From positions 1 to 64,000 of the forward strand of contig NZ_JAJTTH010000013.1 of assembly GCF_021341665.1 (NCBI RefSeq): DNA of 64,000 nucleotides, given 5' to 3'. This DNA comes from Pseudomonas sp. Au-Pse12 (GTDB lineage Bacteria > Pseudomonadota > Gammaproteobacteria > Pseudomonadales > Pseudomonadaceae). Within the stretch, counting starts at the first letter, position 1; each line of letters begins with the position of its first letter. The notes under the pieces are model-generated. The model did no database searches, had not been told where the DNA came from, and was given only the letters and a program-made list of their open reading frames with translations. This document shows positions 23,915-33,614 of the stretch, piece by piece. A program made the translations under genes and the position numbers.

Positions 23915-24014
23915 GGGCCGGGGGGCAGGGCGAGGGTGAAAGTAATCGGTATGCGAGCGTAAAACTTTTATACTCCGGCGCTTTATTTTCCCTAGCCAGC
24001 AAGAGGAACACCCC

Positions 24015-24308
24015 GTGGCCAACGAACCGGATCAGGATTTCTACAACCGCGCCGACGCCGTCATCGAGTTGACCAACTCCCACATCGCCGACAGCAGCCG
24101 GGGCAAGGCCAGCGCTTCGCTGATGTACGCCAACGCGCGTTTCAGCGCCTGGGTCAGCGCCTGCGGTTGCCGCAATGCCGAGGAACTGGCGGCGGCCAAG
24201 CAACAGGCAGTGGACTATTTCCTGGAGGAGTTCCGCCTGATGCTCGAAGAGAACCTCACTGATTACATCGAGAACTTCCCGCGCTACATGAACGGCCAGC
24301 AGGACTGA
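24015..24308 (+). CDS. DUF3144 domain-containing small protein
   Basis: This 97-aa acidic cytosolic protein matches DUF3144: DFYNRADAVIELTNSHI near the start, then helical segments to FPRYMNGQQ. The function is not established. The start is GTG at 24015, preceded by AGAGGAA at a normal distance, and no ATG start fits. It stands alone between the M50 peptidase and the chemoreceptor. Confidence 0.85.
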   Translation: MANEPDQDFYNRADAVIELTNSHIADSSRGKASASLMYANARFSAWVSACGCRNAEELAAAKQQAVDYFLEEFRLMLEENLTDYIENFPRYMNGQQD

Positions 24309-24426
24309 AAAGGTCGAACGCCGTCGCTGAGTAAGCGGCGGATTGTGTGACCTGCGTCACTCTTTTCTCAAGTGATCGATGACCTTGGTCGATAAGCTCT
24401 GAATGCCTATTGATAAGGAGTTCGTC

Positions 24427-26442
24427 ATGGCCTTGCTACCGGTTCGTCTGTCTCATCGTTTGACCCTCGGCAGTGTGTTGCTGTTGCTGTTCACGGCGCT
24501 GGCGGTATTTGTCGTGATGACGTTACGGGGGCAGCCCAAAGTGGTGGAGGCAAGCTCGGCGTTGATCGAGCAGACCGGCAGCGCCATTGTTCGCCAGCTG
24601 GCGTTGCAGTTGGCGGGGATCGAAGGGGTGACCGCGAGCATGGCCCACCTGGTGGAAGGGCTGCCCAAGGAGCAGGCGCTGGTCATGGCCACCTTGCCCA
24701 AGGTGATCGACCATGAAGGCGACAAGGCGATTGCCGGGGGCGGCATCTGGCCAGAACCCAATGCCTTCACCCCCGGGGTCGAGCGCCGCAGTTTCTTCTG
24801 GGCCCGCGGCGATGGCGGAGCCCTGGCATTCTCCGATGACTACAACGCCGCGGGCAGCGCGGGTTATCACCATGAAGCCTGGTACACCGGGGCGCGCAAC
24901 AGCGCACCGGGGCGTTGCCTGTGGTCCGAGGCCTACCAGGACCCGGTGACCCAGGTGCCAATGACCACGTGCAGCGTGCCTTATCGTCAGGACGGCGTCT
25001 TCGCCGGGGTGGCCACCGTCGACCTGCGCCTGGATGACTTGGCGCGTTTCCTCAAGGAGCAGGGCGCGGTCACCGGCGGTTATGCCTTTGCCCTGGACCA
25101 GGCCGGCAACGTGCTGTATTTCCCCGATGCCCAGGCCAGCGGCGGGGCGCAGATGCTCAGCTTTGATGCCCTGAGCAAACAGCAGCCCTGGCTGGGGCCG
25201 GTGGCCGAGGTGCTGGCCAAGGCCGCGCCCGCCGGGCAGGTCCGCAGCCTCGACCTGGCGCAGGATGGCCGCTTGCAGGAAGAGGCGCGGGTCAGCCTGT
25301 TCACCATGCCCGGCAGTGGCTGGACCATTGGCCTGGTGACCCCGGAACGGAAGGTCACCGGCCTGGCCCGGGCCATGACCACCGAGATACTGGTGTTTCT
25401 CCTGCCGTTGCTGGCCTTGCTGCTGTTTTTTGCCTGGCTCGGCGGCCACAAGCTGATTGCCCAGCTGGAGGAGACCACCCAGCAGATCGACGCCCTGGGG
25501 CGTGGCCAGGCCACGGACAACGTCGAGCTGCACGTGGCGCGGGCCGATGAGATCGGTGCTTTGCGCGGCGCGGTCAACCGTTACGCCGGGCAGCTGCGGC
25601 AGATGCTGCAGAAGATCGCCAACGAAGCCCGGCAACTGCAGAACGAGGCCGGGCGCCTGGGCGAGTTGAGCGGCACCCTGGCCCAGCGCGCCGAGCAGCA
25701 GCGCCAGGAAAATACCCAGCTGGCCACGGCCATTACCCAGATGTCCTCCAGCGCCCTGGAAGTGGCGCAGAACACCAACAACTGTGCCGACACCGCGCGT
25801 CAGTCGCTGGTGGTGGTGCAGGACGGTCAGCAGCGGGTCGCGGCCAACAGCCAGTCGATCCAGCTGCTGTCCACGGAAATGGCCGAGGCGACGGCGGTGA
25901 TCCAGCGCCTGGAGCAGGACAGCCAGCAGGTCGGCGCGGTGCTGGACGTGATCAAGGCCATCTCCGAGCAGACCAACCTGTTGGCGTTGAACGCTGCCAT
26001 CGAGGCGGCCCGGGCCGGCGAGCAGGGCCGCGGCTTTGCCGTGGTGGCGGACGAAGTGCGGACCCTGGCCGGGCGCACCCAGACCTCGGCCAACGAGATC
26101 AGCGGCATGATCAGTGATTTGCAAAGCGCCTCGCGCCAGGCCGTTCAAGCGATCCAGTCCGGCGAGTCGCGGACCCGCCAGGCGGTGGGCGAGGCCTCCG
26201 GCGCTTCGGACGCCTTGTCCAGCACGGTGACCAGCTTCGACGACATTTCCCAGCGTGCGCAGCAGATCGCCGTGGCGGCGCAGCAGCAGAGCCATGTGAC
26301 TCAGGAGATCAACGAACTGGCGGTGCGCATCCACTCCATCAGCGAAGACAATGCCCGTGACGCCCAGGCCCTGGACAAGGTCAGCGAGGCAATGCAGGCC
26401 CTGTCCGGGCGCTTGTCGCACCTCAGCCAAGGCCACAGCTGA
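24427..26442 (+). CDS. Methyl-accepting chemotaxis protein with dCache sensor
   Basis: This 671-aa transducer has a first membrane helix at about 14-36 and a large periplasmic dCache domain (about 37-315; the WARGDGGALAFSDDY...EAWYTGAR region is typical). A second helix follows (about 325-345, EILVFLLPLLALLLFFAWL), then a HAMP domain and the signalling domain. The conserved hairpin tip is LLALNAAIEAARAGEQGRGFAVVADEVR. It would report an unknown small ligand to CheA/CheW. ATG 24427 follows AAGGAG, and the in-frame ATG at 24403 lacks this support. Confidence 0.92.
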   Translation: MALLPVRLSHRLTLGSVLLLLFTALAVFVVMTLRGQPKVVEASSALIEQTGSAIVRQLALQLAGIEGVTASMAHLVEGLPKEQALVMATLPKVIDHEGDKAIAGGGIWPEPNAFTPGVERRSFFWARGDGGALAFSDDYNAAGSAGYHHEAWYTGARNSAPGRCLWSEAYQDPVTQVPMTTCSVPYRQDGVFAGVATVDLRLDDLARFLKEQGAVTGGYAFALDQAGNVLYFPDAQASGGAQMLSFDALSKQQPWLGPVAEVLAKAAPAGQVRSLDLAQDGRLQEEARVSLFTMPGSGWTIGLVTPERKVTGLARAMTTEILVFLLPLLALLLFFAWLGGHKLIAQLEETTQQIDALGRGQATDNVELHVARADEIGALRGAVNRYAGQLRQMLQKIANEARQLQNEAGRLGELSGTLAQRAEQQRQENTQLATAITQMSSSALEVAQNTNNCADTARQSLVVVQDGQQRVAANSQSIQLLSTEMAEATAVIQRLEQDSQQVGAVLDVIKAISEQTNLLALNAAIEAARAGEQGRGFAVVADEVRTLAGRTQTSANEISGMISDLQSASRQAVQAIQSGESRTRQAVGEASGASDALSSTVTSFDDISQRAQQIAVAAQQQSHVTQEINELAVRIHSISEDNARDAQALDKVSEAMQALSGRLSHLSQGHS

Positions 26443-26448
26443 AGGCTC

Positions 26449-26483
26449 ACTCACCCGGGCCGCCAGTGGTCCGGGTGAGTTTC
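26449..26483 (+). terminator. Hairpin terminator after the chemoreceptor gene
   Basis: ACTCACCCGG (26449-26458) pairs perfectly with CCGGGTGAGT (26471-26480), followed by TTTC. The short T-run makes it a moderate candidate. It lies in the gap to the convergent membrane-protein gene. Confidence 0.5.
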
Positions 26484-26517
26484 AACTCCCTCCGCGGGGC
26501 GCTGTCGTCGCCCCGAT

Positions 26518-26973
26518 TCAGCCTTGGCTGAACAGCACCAGCTGGAAATTCAGCAGCAGCCCCAAGGCCACCCCGCCAAACCCCAGCAGCCCACTCACCA
26601 GCGGTTTGTCTGCGGCCCTGCGCGTGGCCAGGAAGCGGGCAATGGCGGCGCCGATCAGCGCGCCCGGAAAGTCGAACAGGTAGAACAGCCAGCCCATGCT
26701 GTCGATCGGCGAGGTGATCCACAGGCAGAACAGCTGCAAGTGCTCGGCCAGGGCCAGGGTCACGCCGGTGAACAGCGCCGACGAGGGCCGGGTGCACAGC
26801 AGCAGGCCGAGGATCAGCCCCTGGGGCAGCCAGTAGGCGGCGAAGTTTTCCCAGAAATAATCCATCGGTTGCCAGGCCCGGACGATTGCCAGGGACAGCC
26901 CCCAGAGGAGCGCGACGATGGCGGACAGGTACTTGAGGGGCACAGCCGGTGCAGCAAGTGAGCGGGAGGGCAT
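26518..26973 (-). CDS. Small multi-pass membrane protein of unknown function
   Basis: This 151-aa protein has about four hydrophobic helices (YLSAIVALLWGLSLAIV, YWLPQGLILGLLLC, WLFYLFDFPGALIGAAIARFL, LLGFGGVALGLLLNFQLVLF). I recognise no family. The start at 26973 gives a plausible membrane N-terminus (MPSRSLAAPAVPLK). The much longer frame upstream runs antisense through the LysR gene and is rejected. It lies 26 bases downstream of that LysR gene on the same strand, so the two may be cotranscribed. Confidence 0.65.
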   Translation of the reverse strand: MPSRSLAAPAVPLKYLSAIVALLWGLSLAIVRAWQPMDYFWENFAAYWLPQGLILGLLLCTRPSSALFTGVTLALAEHLQLFCLWITSPIDSMGWLFYLFDFPGALIGAAIARFLATRRAADKPLVSGLLGFGGVALGLLLNFQLVLFSQG

Positions 26974-26999
26974 TGCAGGGTCTCGCAGTTCAAGGTCGG

Positions 27000-27923
27000 T
27001 CAGCGCTGCTGGCCATCGGGGAGGGTGGCCGCGGCATCGCTGCAGAGTTCGTGGACGCACTGGCGCAGCCAGCGATGGGCCGGGTCGGCCTCCATGCGCG
27101 GGTGCCAGAGCAGGGAGATGGTCATCTCCGGCAGGGGCAGCGGCAGGCTGAAACCGTGCAGGCCGGCCCGCAGGTTGCTGGTGTGGCGCTCGGGGACCAT
27201 GGCGATCAGGTCCGAGCCCCGGGCCAGGGCCAGGACCGCGGAAAAACCGCTGACCAGGGTGACGATCTGCCGCTCCAGGCCCAGGGCCTCCAGGGCCTCG
27301 TCCATGCGCCCGTGGTGCTGGCCCTGCGGGGCGGCGAGGATGTGCTGGCCGGCGACATAGGCCTCGAGGCTCACCGGCCCCTGGCTCAAGGGATGGCCGC
27401 TGCGCACCACGCCGATGAAGCGATCGCGGAACAGCGCCCGGGTGCGCAACTCGGGGCTGGTGTCGGCGTCGATCACCGCGGTTTCCAGGTCGACGCTGGC
27501 CTCGCGCAACGGCTGGCTGTCGCGGTCCAGCTTGGGCACGAAATGCACCTGCACCCCGGGCGCTTCGGCCCGCAGGCGGTTGACCAGCGCCGGGCCGAAG
27601 TTCTCGACGAAACCGTCGCGGCTGCGCAGGGTGAAGGTGCGCTGCAGGCGACCAAGGTCGATCGTCTCGGCCGGGCGCAGGGCTGCCTGGGCGTCTGCCA
27701 CCAGTGGGCCAATGCGCTGGCGCAGTTCCAGGGCGCGGGGCGTGGGCACCAGGCCGCGCCCCGCGCGTACCAGCAGCGGGTCGCCGGTGGCCTGGCGCAG
27801 GCGGGCCAGGGCCCGGCTCATGGCCGAGGGGCTCAGCTGCAGGCGCTGGGCGGCCCGCGCCACGCTGCCTTCGGTCAGCAGCACGTCCAGGGTAATCAGT
27901 AGGTTCAGATCGGGAGTCGACAT
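27000..27923 (-). CDS. LysR family transcriptional regulator
   Basis: This 307-aa regulator has an N-terminal winged helix (about 5-65, DLNLLITLDVLLTEGSVARAAQRLQLS) and a C-terminal effector-binding domain. It is transcribed divergently from an MFS transporter across 127 bases, the usual arrangement in which the regulator controls its neighbour in response to a transported compound. The sequence resembles the NodD/LinR-type subgroup with a PSAMSRALARLR recognition helix. The effector is unknown. Confidence 0.9.
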   Translation of the reverse strand: MSTPDLNLLITLDVLLTEGSVARAAQRLQLSPSAMSRALARLRQATGDPLLVRAGRGLVPTPRALELRQRIGPLVADAQAALRPAETIDLGRLQRTFTLRSRDGFVENFGPALVNRLRAEAPGVQVHFVPKLDRDSQPLREASVDLETAVIDADTSPELRTRALFRDRFIGVVRSGHPLSQGPVSLEAYVAGQHILAAPQGQHHGRMDEALEALGLERQIVTLVSGFSAVLALARGSDLIAMVPERHTSNLRAGLHGFSLPLPLPEMTISLLWHPRMEADPAHRWLRQCVHELCSDAAATLPDGQQR

Positions 27924-28050
27924 CGGCGGAATGTAGCACGCTGGCAGGTGACATGGCGTTGCATGCAGCTATTAACTGCAAGGGCTGCGTCTTCCGCCAG
28001 GTCATGCGCGGCCCTAGGCTGGCGGGCATCACCTTGCTGGAGCCTGTGCG

Positions 28051-29496
28051 ATGCCCCTTTCAGAGTCGAATACCGCTTTCCGGGAAATCCCCGCGTCCCG
28101 CGCGCGCTGGGCCCTGGCCAGCCTGTCGCTGGCGATGCTGATGCCGTCCCTGGACACCAGCATCGCCAATGCCGCGTTGCCGAGCCTGGCCCGGACCCTG
28201 GAGGCGTCCTTTGCGCAGGTGCAGTGGATTGTCCTGGCCTACCTGCTGGCCATCACCACCCTGATCGCCAGCGCCGGGCGCCTGGGCGACCAGTTGGGCC
28301 GGCGCCGTGTGCTGCTGGGAGGCATTGCCCTGTTCACCCTGGCCTCGCTGTGCTGCGGCCTGGCCCCGGGCCTCGGCTGGCTGCTGGCGGCCCGCGCCCT
28401 GCAAGGCCTGGGGGCGGCGGTGATGCTGGCCCTGAGCATGGCCCTGGTGGGCGATGCATTGCCCAAGGCCCGTACTGGAGCCGCCATGGGCTGGCTGGGC
28501 AGCATGTCGGCCCTGGGCACCACCCTGGGCCCGGCGCTCGGCGGCCTGATACTGGCCGGCCTCGGCTGGCGCTGGATGTTCCTGGTCAATGTGCCCCTGG
28601 GGCTGCTGGCCCTGCTGCTGGCCTGGCGTTGCCTGCCGGCGGATCGGCCTGTGGCATCGGCCAGCGCCTTTGATGTGCCCGGCACTGTGCTCCTGGCCCT
28701 GAGCCTGGGCGCCTATGCCCTGGCCCTGACGCTGGGGGAGCGGGTGCTGGCGCCGCTGAACCTGGGGTTGCTGGCGGTCGGCGTGGCCGGGGGCGTTCTG
28801 TTGGTGCGTGTCGAGCGCCGGGCGGCGGCGCCGTTGTTCCAGCCGGCCCTGCTGCGCCGGCCACAACTGCGCCGCAGCCTGTGGCTGAGCCTGCTGGTGT
28901 CGACGGTGATCATGACCACCCTGGTGGTGGGGCCGTTCTACCTGTCCCGGGGGCTGGGGCTGGACACCCTGGCGGTGGGCCTGAGCCTGTCCCTGGGGCC
29001 GCTGGTGGCGACCCTGTGTGGCGCTCCCGCCGGGCGCCTGGTGGACCGGTATGGGGCCCGGCCGCTGTCCCGGCTCGGCGTGCTGGGCCTGTGCGGCGGC
29101 TTGAGCCTGCTGGCGCTGCTGCCCCTGAGCCTGGGGCTGGTCGGCTACTTGCTGGCGCTGGCCCTGGTGACCGCCAGTTACGCGCTGTTCCAGGCGGCCA
29201 ACAACAGCCTGGTGATGCTCGATGTGGCGCCCCAGCAGCGCGGGTTGACGGCGGGCCTGCTGAGCCTGTCGCGCAACCTCGGGCTGATCAGCGGGGCGGC
29301 GGCCATGGGCGCGCTGTTCGCCTGGGGTTCGCGGCCGCAGGTGGCTGGCCGGGACGGCGCCGAAGCGGTGGCCAGCGGCATGCACTGGACCTTTGGCGTG
29401 GCGGCGCTGCTGATGCTGCTGGCCTTGCTCATCGCCGGGCGCGACCGGTCGTCCGAGGAGGCCGGCGCGGCTGGTCGGCCGGCTTGTCCCGACTAA
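28051..29496 (+). CDS. MFS drug/metabolite efflux transporter, DHA2 (14-helix) type
   Basis: This 481-aa protein has about 14 hydrophobic helices. The first carries the DHA2 signature LDTSIANAALPSLARTL, and motif A-like GRLGDQLGRRRVLL follows. Family members are proton antiporters for drugs and small metabolites, of the EmrB/QacA kind. The divergent LysR gene probably controls it. A second such LysR/MFS pair lies at 53.6-56.2 kb in the same divergent layout. Confidence 0.9.
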   Translation: MPLSESNTAFREIPASRARWALASLSLAMLMPSLDTSIANAALPSLARTLEASFAQVQWIVLAYLLAITTLIASAGRLGDQLGRRRVLLGGIALFTLASLCCGLAPGLGWLLAARALQGLGAAVMLALSMALVGDALPKARTGAAMGWLGSMSALGTTLGPALGGLILAGLGWRWMFLVNVPLGLLALLLAWRCLPADRPVASASAFDVPGTVLLALSLGAYALALTLGERVLAPLNLGLLAVGVAGGVLLVRVERRAAAPLFQPALLRRPQLRRSLWLSLLVSTVIMTTLVVGPFYLSRGLGLDTLAVGLSLSLGPLVATLCGAPAGRLVDRYGARPLSRLGVLGLCGGLSLLALLPLSLGLVGYLLALALVTASYALFQAANNSLVMLDVAPQQRGLTAGLLSLSRNLGLISGAAAMGALFAWGSRPQVAGRDGAEAVASGMHWTFGVAALLMLLALLIAGRDRSSEEAGAAGRPACPD

Positions 29497-29532
29497 GCTT
29501 GGCTGGCACACCCCACCAAGGAGCTGGTCACC

Positions 29533-31263
29533 GTGAGCACACTTCGCACGCCGTCCCTAGGCCCGATCGTCGGGCACACCACCGATACTTCCTGCCGCTT
29601 GTGGATTGCCGCCTCGGATGCCCTGGACGAGAAGGGCGTGGCCGAGGACGTCCGTACCATCGGGGTCATTGGCGTGGTGGGCGGCAATGGCCGGGTCGCC
29701 GCCGAGAACATCTATTACTTTCGCCTGCGTCGCGAGTATCACCGCACCGGCACCTTCAACCTCGGGGTCGACGTCAACCTGTGGCGCAACGAGACCGAGC
29801 GCAAGCAGCTCAAGCCGTTCCTGCTGACACCCGCCACCCACTACCGGGTGCGCATGGCCTCGCTGAATGTCGACGATGCAGGCTCCATCGATGACGAGGT
29901 GTCCAGCGAGTCGGTGGTCCAGCGCCTGCCGGCGGCGTCGGCCTGGGCCGGCGACCTGAACCGCCTTGGCGCCGACCGGGTGTATGTGGAGGCCGAGTTC
30001 ACCACCCACGCCCGTGCCGACGCCACGGCGGCTTCGCAGCCCTTGAGCTTTCTCCTGGGGTCCTGCCGCTACCCGGGGCTGCCGTGGCAGCGCCGGGATT
30101 CGGATGCGATCTTCGGCCCCATGCTCAGTGCCCATAGCGATACCCAGTTCGTGCTGATGGTCGGGGACCAGATCTATGCCGATCTGTACAACCGCATGGT
30201 GCCCATTGGCCGGGCGGACAGTTACAAAGAGTTCGAAGAGCGCTACCACACGGCCTTCGGCTCGCCCTTCATCAGCCGCCTGCTGGCGCACAAGCCCACC
30301 TACATGATCCTCGATGACCATGAGATCGAGGACAACTGGACTCAGGACCGCATCGGCAAGAACGGTGGCAAGCGCACCTTGTTCAACTGGGCGATGGGCG
30401 CCTACATGAGCTACCAGTGGAGCCATGGCCCGCGCTTCGAGGACAGCTACGTGCAGCAGCGTGCGATGACCGGCAACGATCAGTACCTCAAGCACCGCTC
30501 GGTCAATCAGCTGTTCTACGACTTTGCCTGCTCCAACTACCCGTTCTTCGTGCTGGATACCCGTACCCAGCGCTTCCTCGATGACGTGCCCGGGGCCTTG
30601 CAGGACAACCACTTGCTGGGCCGGCCCTCATTGCACCCGGCCGAGCCCGGCCAGCTGGACCGCTTGTGCGCCTGGTTGCGGCATATGCAGGAGGATCGGG
30701 GCAATACCCCCAAGTTCGTGGTGACTTCCAGCGTCTTCGTGCCCAATGGCGTCGATACCGCGGGCGAGGGCCAGCGCTACGACCGGCGCAAGAACGAAAG
30801 CGATGCCTGGTCGGCGTTCCCAAGCACCCGCAGCACCGTGCTGGAAACCATCGCCCGCTACCAGGTGCAGAACGTGGTGTTCCTGTCCGGTGACATTCAC
30901 TGCTCGAACATTTCCCGGCTGGAGTTCAGTGGCGGGGTACAGGCAATAAGCGCCTACGCGGTCACCTCGTCGGCCTTCTATTGGCCGTTCTCCTTTGCCG
31001 ACGGTGACCCTGCGGGCTATGTGCATGACTCGCGATCCCCTCAGACCCCGGACAGTTTCGTGCTGAAAAACACCCCGGGCACCGTGGACTACCGCACCTG
31101 GGCCTTTACCCAGGCGGACAACTTCGCCCGCCTGGATTTGCAGCCCGCCAGTGCCGAGTTGGTGGTGCAGTTCTACGGCGCCGACGGCGAGCCCCTGGTG
31201 ACCCGCAAGCAGGATGACCGGGTGGACGACCAGCCCGAGCGGCTGCAATTGCTGCCCTGGTAG
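29533..31263 (+). CDS. PhoD-like (alkaline phosphatase D family) metallophosphoesterase
   Basis: This 576-aa protein has an N-terminal Ig-like/fibronectin-like part (about 1-165) and a PhoD metallophosphatase domain. Metal-binding motifs are LLGSCRYPG, MVGDQIYAD, LDDHEIEDNW and, near the end, LSGDIHCSNIS. PhoD enzymes are Ca/Fe-dependent phosphodi- or monoesterases. No export signal is seen here, so it may be cytosolic, unlike Tat-exported PhoD. The start is GTG 29533, preceded by AAGGAG. The substrate is not evident. Confidence 0.85.
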   Translation: MSTLRTPSLGPIVGHTTDTSCRLWIAASDALDEKGVAEDVRTIGVIGVVGGNGRVAAENIYYFRLRREYHRTGTFNLGVDVNLWRNETERKQLKPFLLTPATHYRVRMASLNVDDAGSIDDEVSSESVVQRLPAASAWAGDLNRLGADRVYVEAEFTTHARADATAASQPLSFLLGSCRYPGLPWQRRDSDAIFGPMLSAHSDTQFVLMVGDQIYADLYNRMVPIGRADSYKEFEERYHTAFGSPFISRLLAHKPTYMILDDHEIEDNWTQDRIGKNGGKRTLFNWAMGAYMSYQWSHGPRFEDSYVQQRAMTGNDQYLKHRSVNQLFYDFACSNYPFFVLDTRTQRFLDDVPGALQDNHLLGRPSLHPAEPGQLDRLCAWLRHMQEDRGNTPKFVVTSSVFVPNGVDTAGEGQRYDRRKNESDAWSAFPSTRSTVLETIARYQVQNVVFLSGDIHCSNISRLEFSGGVQAISAYAVTSSAFYWPFSFADGDPAGYVHDSRSPQTPDSFVLKNTPGTVDYRTWAFTQADNFARLDLQPASAELVVQFYGADGEPLVTRKQDDRVDDQPERLQLLPW

Positions 31264-31270
31264 CGGGGCC

Positions 31271-32503
31271 TTACAGCCCCAGTTCCAGCGCCAGCAGGTC
31301 CGCCAGCGGCTGGCGGCGGCGGATCAGTTTCGGCTGGCCGTTGGTGAACAGCACTTCCGGCAGCAGCGGCCGGCTGTTGTAGTTGGAGGACATGCTGGCG
31401 CCGTAGGCGCCGGTGTCGTGCAGCACCAGCAGGTCGCCGACCCGGGCCTGGGGCAGCAGGCGCGGGGTCAGGCATTCGTCGTCCTGGGTGAAGATGTCGC
31501 CGGACTCGCACAGCGGGCCGCCGACCACGGTCGGTTGCAGCGGGCGGTCCACCGGCTGGCCGGCGGCGTCCAGCAGGCTCATGCCGTGGTAGGCGCCGTA
31601 CATGGCCGGGCGCATCAGGTCGTTGAAGCCGGTGTCGACCAGCACGAAGTGGTGCTGGCCGGCGGTCTTCACCACCCGCACTTCGCTGACCAGGCAGCCG
31701 GCCTCGGCCACCAGGAAGCGCCCGGGCTCGATCTCCATGCGCACGCCGTGGCCCAGGTAGGCCTCGATCTCCTGGCGCGCGACCTTCCAGGCATTGGCGT
31801 AGCGCTGCACGTCCACCGCGGTATCACCGTCGCGGTAAGGGGTCGACAGGCCGCCGCCGATGGAGAAGGCCTCGATGTCGTGGTCCAGGGATTTCACCGC
31901 CGCCACCATGGCCGCGCCCACTTGCTCCAGGTGGTCGTAGTCGACCCCGGAACCGATGTGCATGTGCAGGCCCACCAGGTGCAGGCCGTGTTGGCGGATC
32001 ACCGCCAGGGCCTCGCCGACCTGGTCGTGCCAGATGCCGTGCTTGCTGTTCTCGCCGCCGGTGTTGGTCTTGCGGCTATGGCCGTGGCCGAACCCGGGGT
32101 TGATCCGCAGCCACACCCGGTGCCCCGGGGACTGCGCCCCAAGTTGGCGAAGCATGTCGATGGAACCGGCGTTGACTTCCACTTGCAACTCCACCACGCG
32201 CTTGAGGGTGGCTTCGTCGAACAGGTCGCAGGTGAACACGATGCCGGCATCCACCGGGCTGAAGCCGGCCAGCAGGGCGCGCTCGATTTCCCCCAGGGAC
32301 ACCGCGTCGACCCGGACGCCGGCTTCGCGGATCAGCCGCAGCAGGTGCAGGTTGGACGAGGCCTTCTGCGCGTAGCGCACCACGTCGAAAGCTTGCAGCT
32401 GGGCGATGCGTGCCTGGATGGTGGCGGCGTCATAGCACCACAGCGGGGTGCCGTATTGACGGGCAGCGGCAACCAGTTGAGCGGGGGAAAAAGGAATGGC
32501 CAT
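31271..32503 (-). CDS. lysA: Diaminopimelate decarboxylase
   Basis: This 410-aa PLP enzyme makes L-lysine from meso-diaminopimelate. The PLP lysine is K47 in YAQKASSN (the usual form is YAxKANxN). HIGSGVDYDHL holds the phosphate-binding region, and GGPLCESGDIF supplies the active-site cysteine of the partner subunit. At 410 aa it is in the normal range. It is divergent from a LysR gene, the arrangement known for lysA and its activator. A second housekeeping lysA elsewhere in the genome is likely, because the main Pseudomonas gene sits beside dapF. Confidence 0.9.
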   Translation of the reverse strand: MAIPFSPAQLVAAARQYGTPLWCYDAATIQARIAQLQAFDVVRYAQKASSNLHLLRLIREAGVRVDAVSLGEIERALLAGFSPVDAGIVFTCDLFDEATLKRVVELQVEVNAGSIDMLRQLGAQSPGHRVWLRINPGFGHGHSRKTNTGGENSKHGIWHDQVGEALAVIRQHGLHLVGLHMHIGSGVDYDHLEQVGAAMVAAVKSLDHDIEAFSIGGGLSTPYRDGDTAVDVQRYANAWKVARQEIEAYLGHGVRMEIEPGRFLVAEAGCLVSEVRVVKTAGQHHFVLVDTGFNDLMRPAMYGAYHGMSLLDAAGQPVDRPLQPTVVGGPLCESGDIFTQDDECLTPRLLPQARVGDLLVLHDTGAYGASMSSNYNSRPLLPEVLFTNGQPKLIRRRQPLADLLALELGL

Positions 32504-32633
32504 GGCGAATGCAATCTGTGGTCAGTGGGAATGGGGGCAGCATGCCGCTTGCTGGCTATTCAATAAAATATCTATTCTTTGCCAAGGTATTCATATTTGA
32601 TATGTGGCTGAATGACTGAATGAGTTTCCCGGC

Positions 32634-33557
32634 ATGAACATCTCCCTGCGGCATATCGAAGTGTTCCGCGCCATCATGCAGGCCGGCAGCGTCACCGGCG
32701 CCGCGCGCCTGCTGTTCACCTCGCAGCCTACGGTGAGCCGCGAGCTGGCGCGGCTGGAGAGCCTTTCCGGCCTGCGCCTGTTCGACCGCGAGGGCGGCCG
32801 CCTGCTGCCCACGGCCCAGGCCCTGCTGTTGCTCGAAGAAGTGGAGCGGGCTTATGTGGGGCTGGAGCGGATCAACAGCGTGGCCCAGTCGATCCGCCGT
32901 TTCGAACACGGCCAGTTGAGCCTGAGCTGCCTGCCGCTGTTCTCCCAGACCCTGCTGCCGCGGGTGTGCAAGCACTTTCAGGCGCAGCACCCGGGGATCG
33001 GCCTGAGCATCACCGCCCAGGAGTCGCCGCTGCTGGAAGAAGCCCTCAGCGCCCAGCGCCATGACCTGGGCCTGACCGAAAGCGAGCACCTGCCCCGAGG
33101 CACCCAGGGCGAATTGCTGTTCTGCGCCGACATGGTCTGCATCCTCGCCGACGACCACCCGCTGCTGGCCAAGCCACGGCTGGCGCTGGAGGATTTTCGC
33201 GGCCAGGACTTCATCAACCTCTCGGGCCTGGACATCTACCGGCAAACCCTGGACGAGCACTTCCGCCAGGCCGGGGTCGATCGCCGCGTGGTGGTGGAAA
33301 CCACCAACGCCGCCTCGGTGTGCGCCATGGTGCGGCAGAAACTCGGGGTGTCGATCATCAACCCGTTGAGCGCCATGGAGGAGGTCGGGCGCGGCCTGGC
33401 GATCCGTCCGTTGCAGCGGTCGGTGCCGTACCGGGTGATGCTGATCCGCCCGGATTACCGGCCGTCATCGAGTTTTGTCGAGGGTTTCTGCGAGTCGTTG
33501 CGAGGCGAGGCGGGGCGCCTGGATGAGCAGTTGAGCAGGCTAGTGCAGGCGCTGTAA
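32634..33557 (+). CDS. lysR: LysR-type activator of lysA
   Basis: This 307-aa regulator has a helix-turn-helix (about 4-62, LRHIEVFRAIMQAGSVTGAARLLFTSQPTVSREL) of the original LysR type and a C-terminal sensor domain. It is divergent from lysA across 130 A/T-rich bases that should contain both promoters and the operator. In other proteobacteria LysR activates lysA when diaminopimelate accumulates and lysine is low. That role is inferred here from sequence type and position. Confidence 0.88.
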   Translation: MNISLRHIEVFRAIMQAGSVTGAARLLFTSQPTVSRELARLESLSGLRLFDREGGRLLPTAQALLLLEEVERAYVGLERINSVAQSIRRFEHGQLSLSCLPLFSQTLLPRVCKHFQAQHPGIGLSITAQESPLLEEALSAQRHDLGLTESEHLPRGTQGELLFCADMVCILADDHPLLAKPRLALEDFRGQDFINLSGLDIYRQTLDEHFRQAGVDRRVVVETTNAASVCAMVRQKLGVSIINPLSAMEEVGRGLAIRPLQRSVPYRVMLIRPDYRPSSSFVEGFCESLRGEAGRLDEQLSRLVQAL

Positions 33558-33576
33558 TTGCAACAGCGCCTCTGAC

Positions 33577-33604
33577 GTGGCGAGGGAGCTTGCTCCCTCG
33601 CCAC
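33577..33604. repeat. REP-type palindrome between convergent genes
   Basis: GTGGCGAGGGAGC and GCTCCCTCGCCAC form a perfect 13-bp stem around TT. The same core bounds the larger element at 43117-43268. It may act as a bidirectional 3' stabiliser for lysR and the thiolase gene. Confidence 0.75.
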
Positions 33605-33614
33605 GGAGGAAACG

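Noticed and set aside
26974..28032. Long upstream extension of the small membrane protein gene
   Set aside because: The extension runs across the LysR gene in another frame with proline/arginine-rich shadow composition. The membrane protein begins at 26973.
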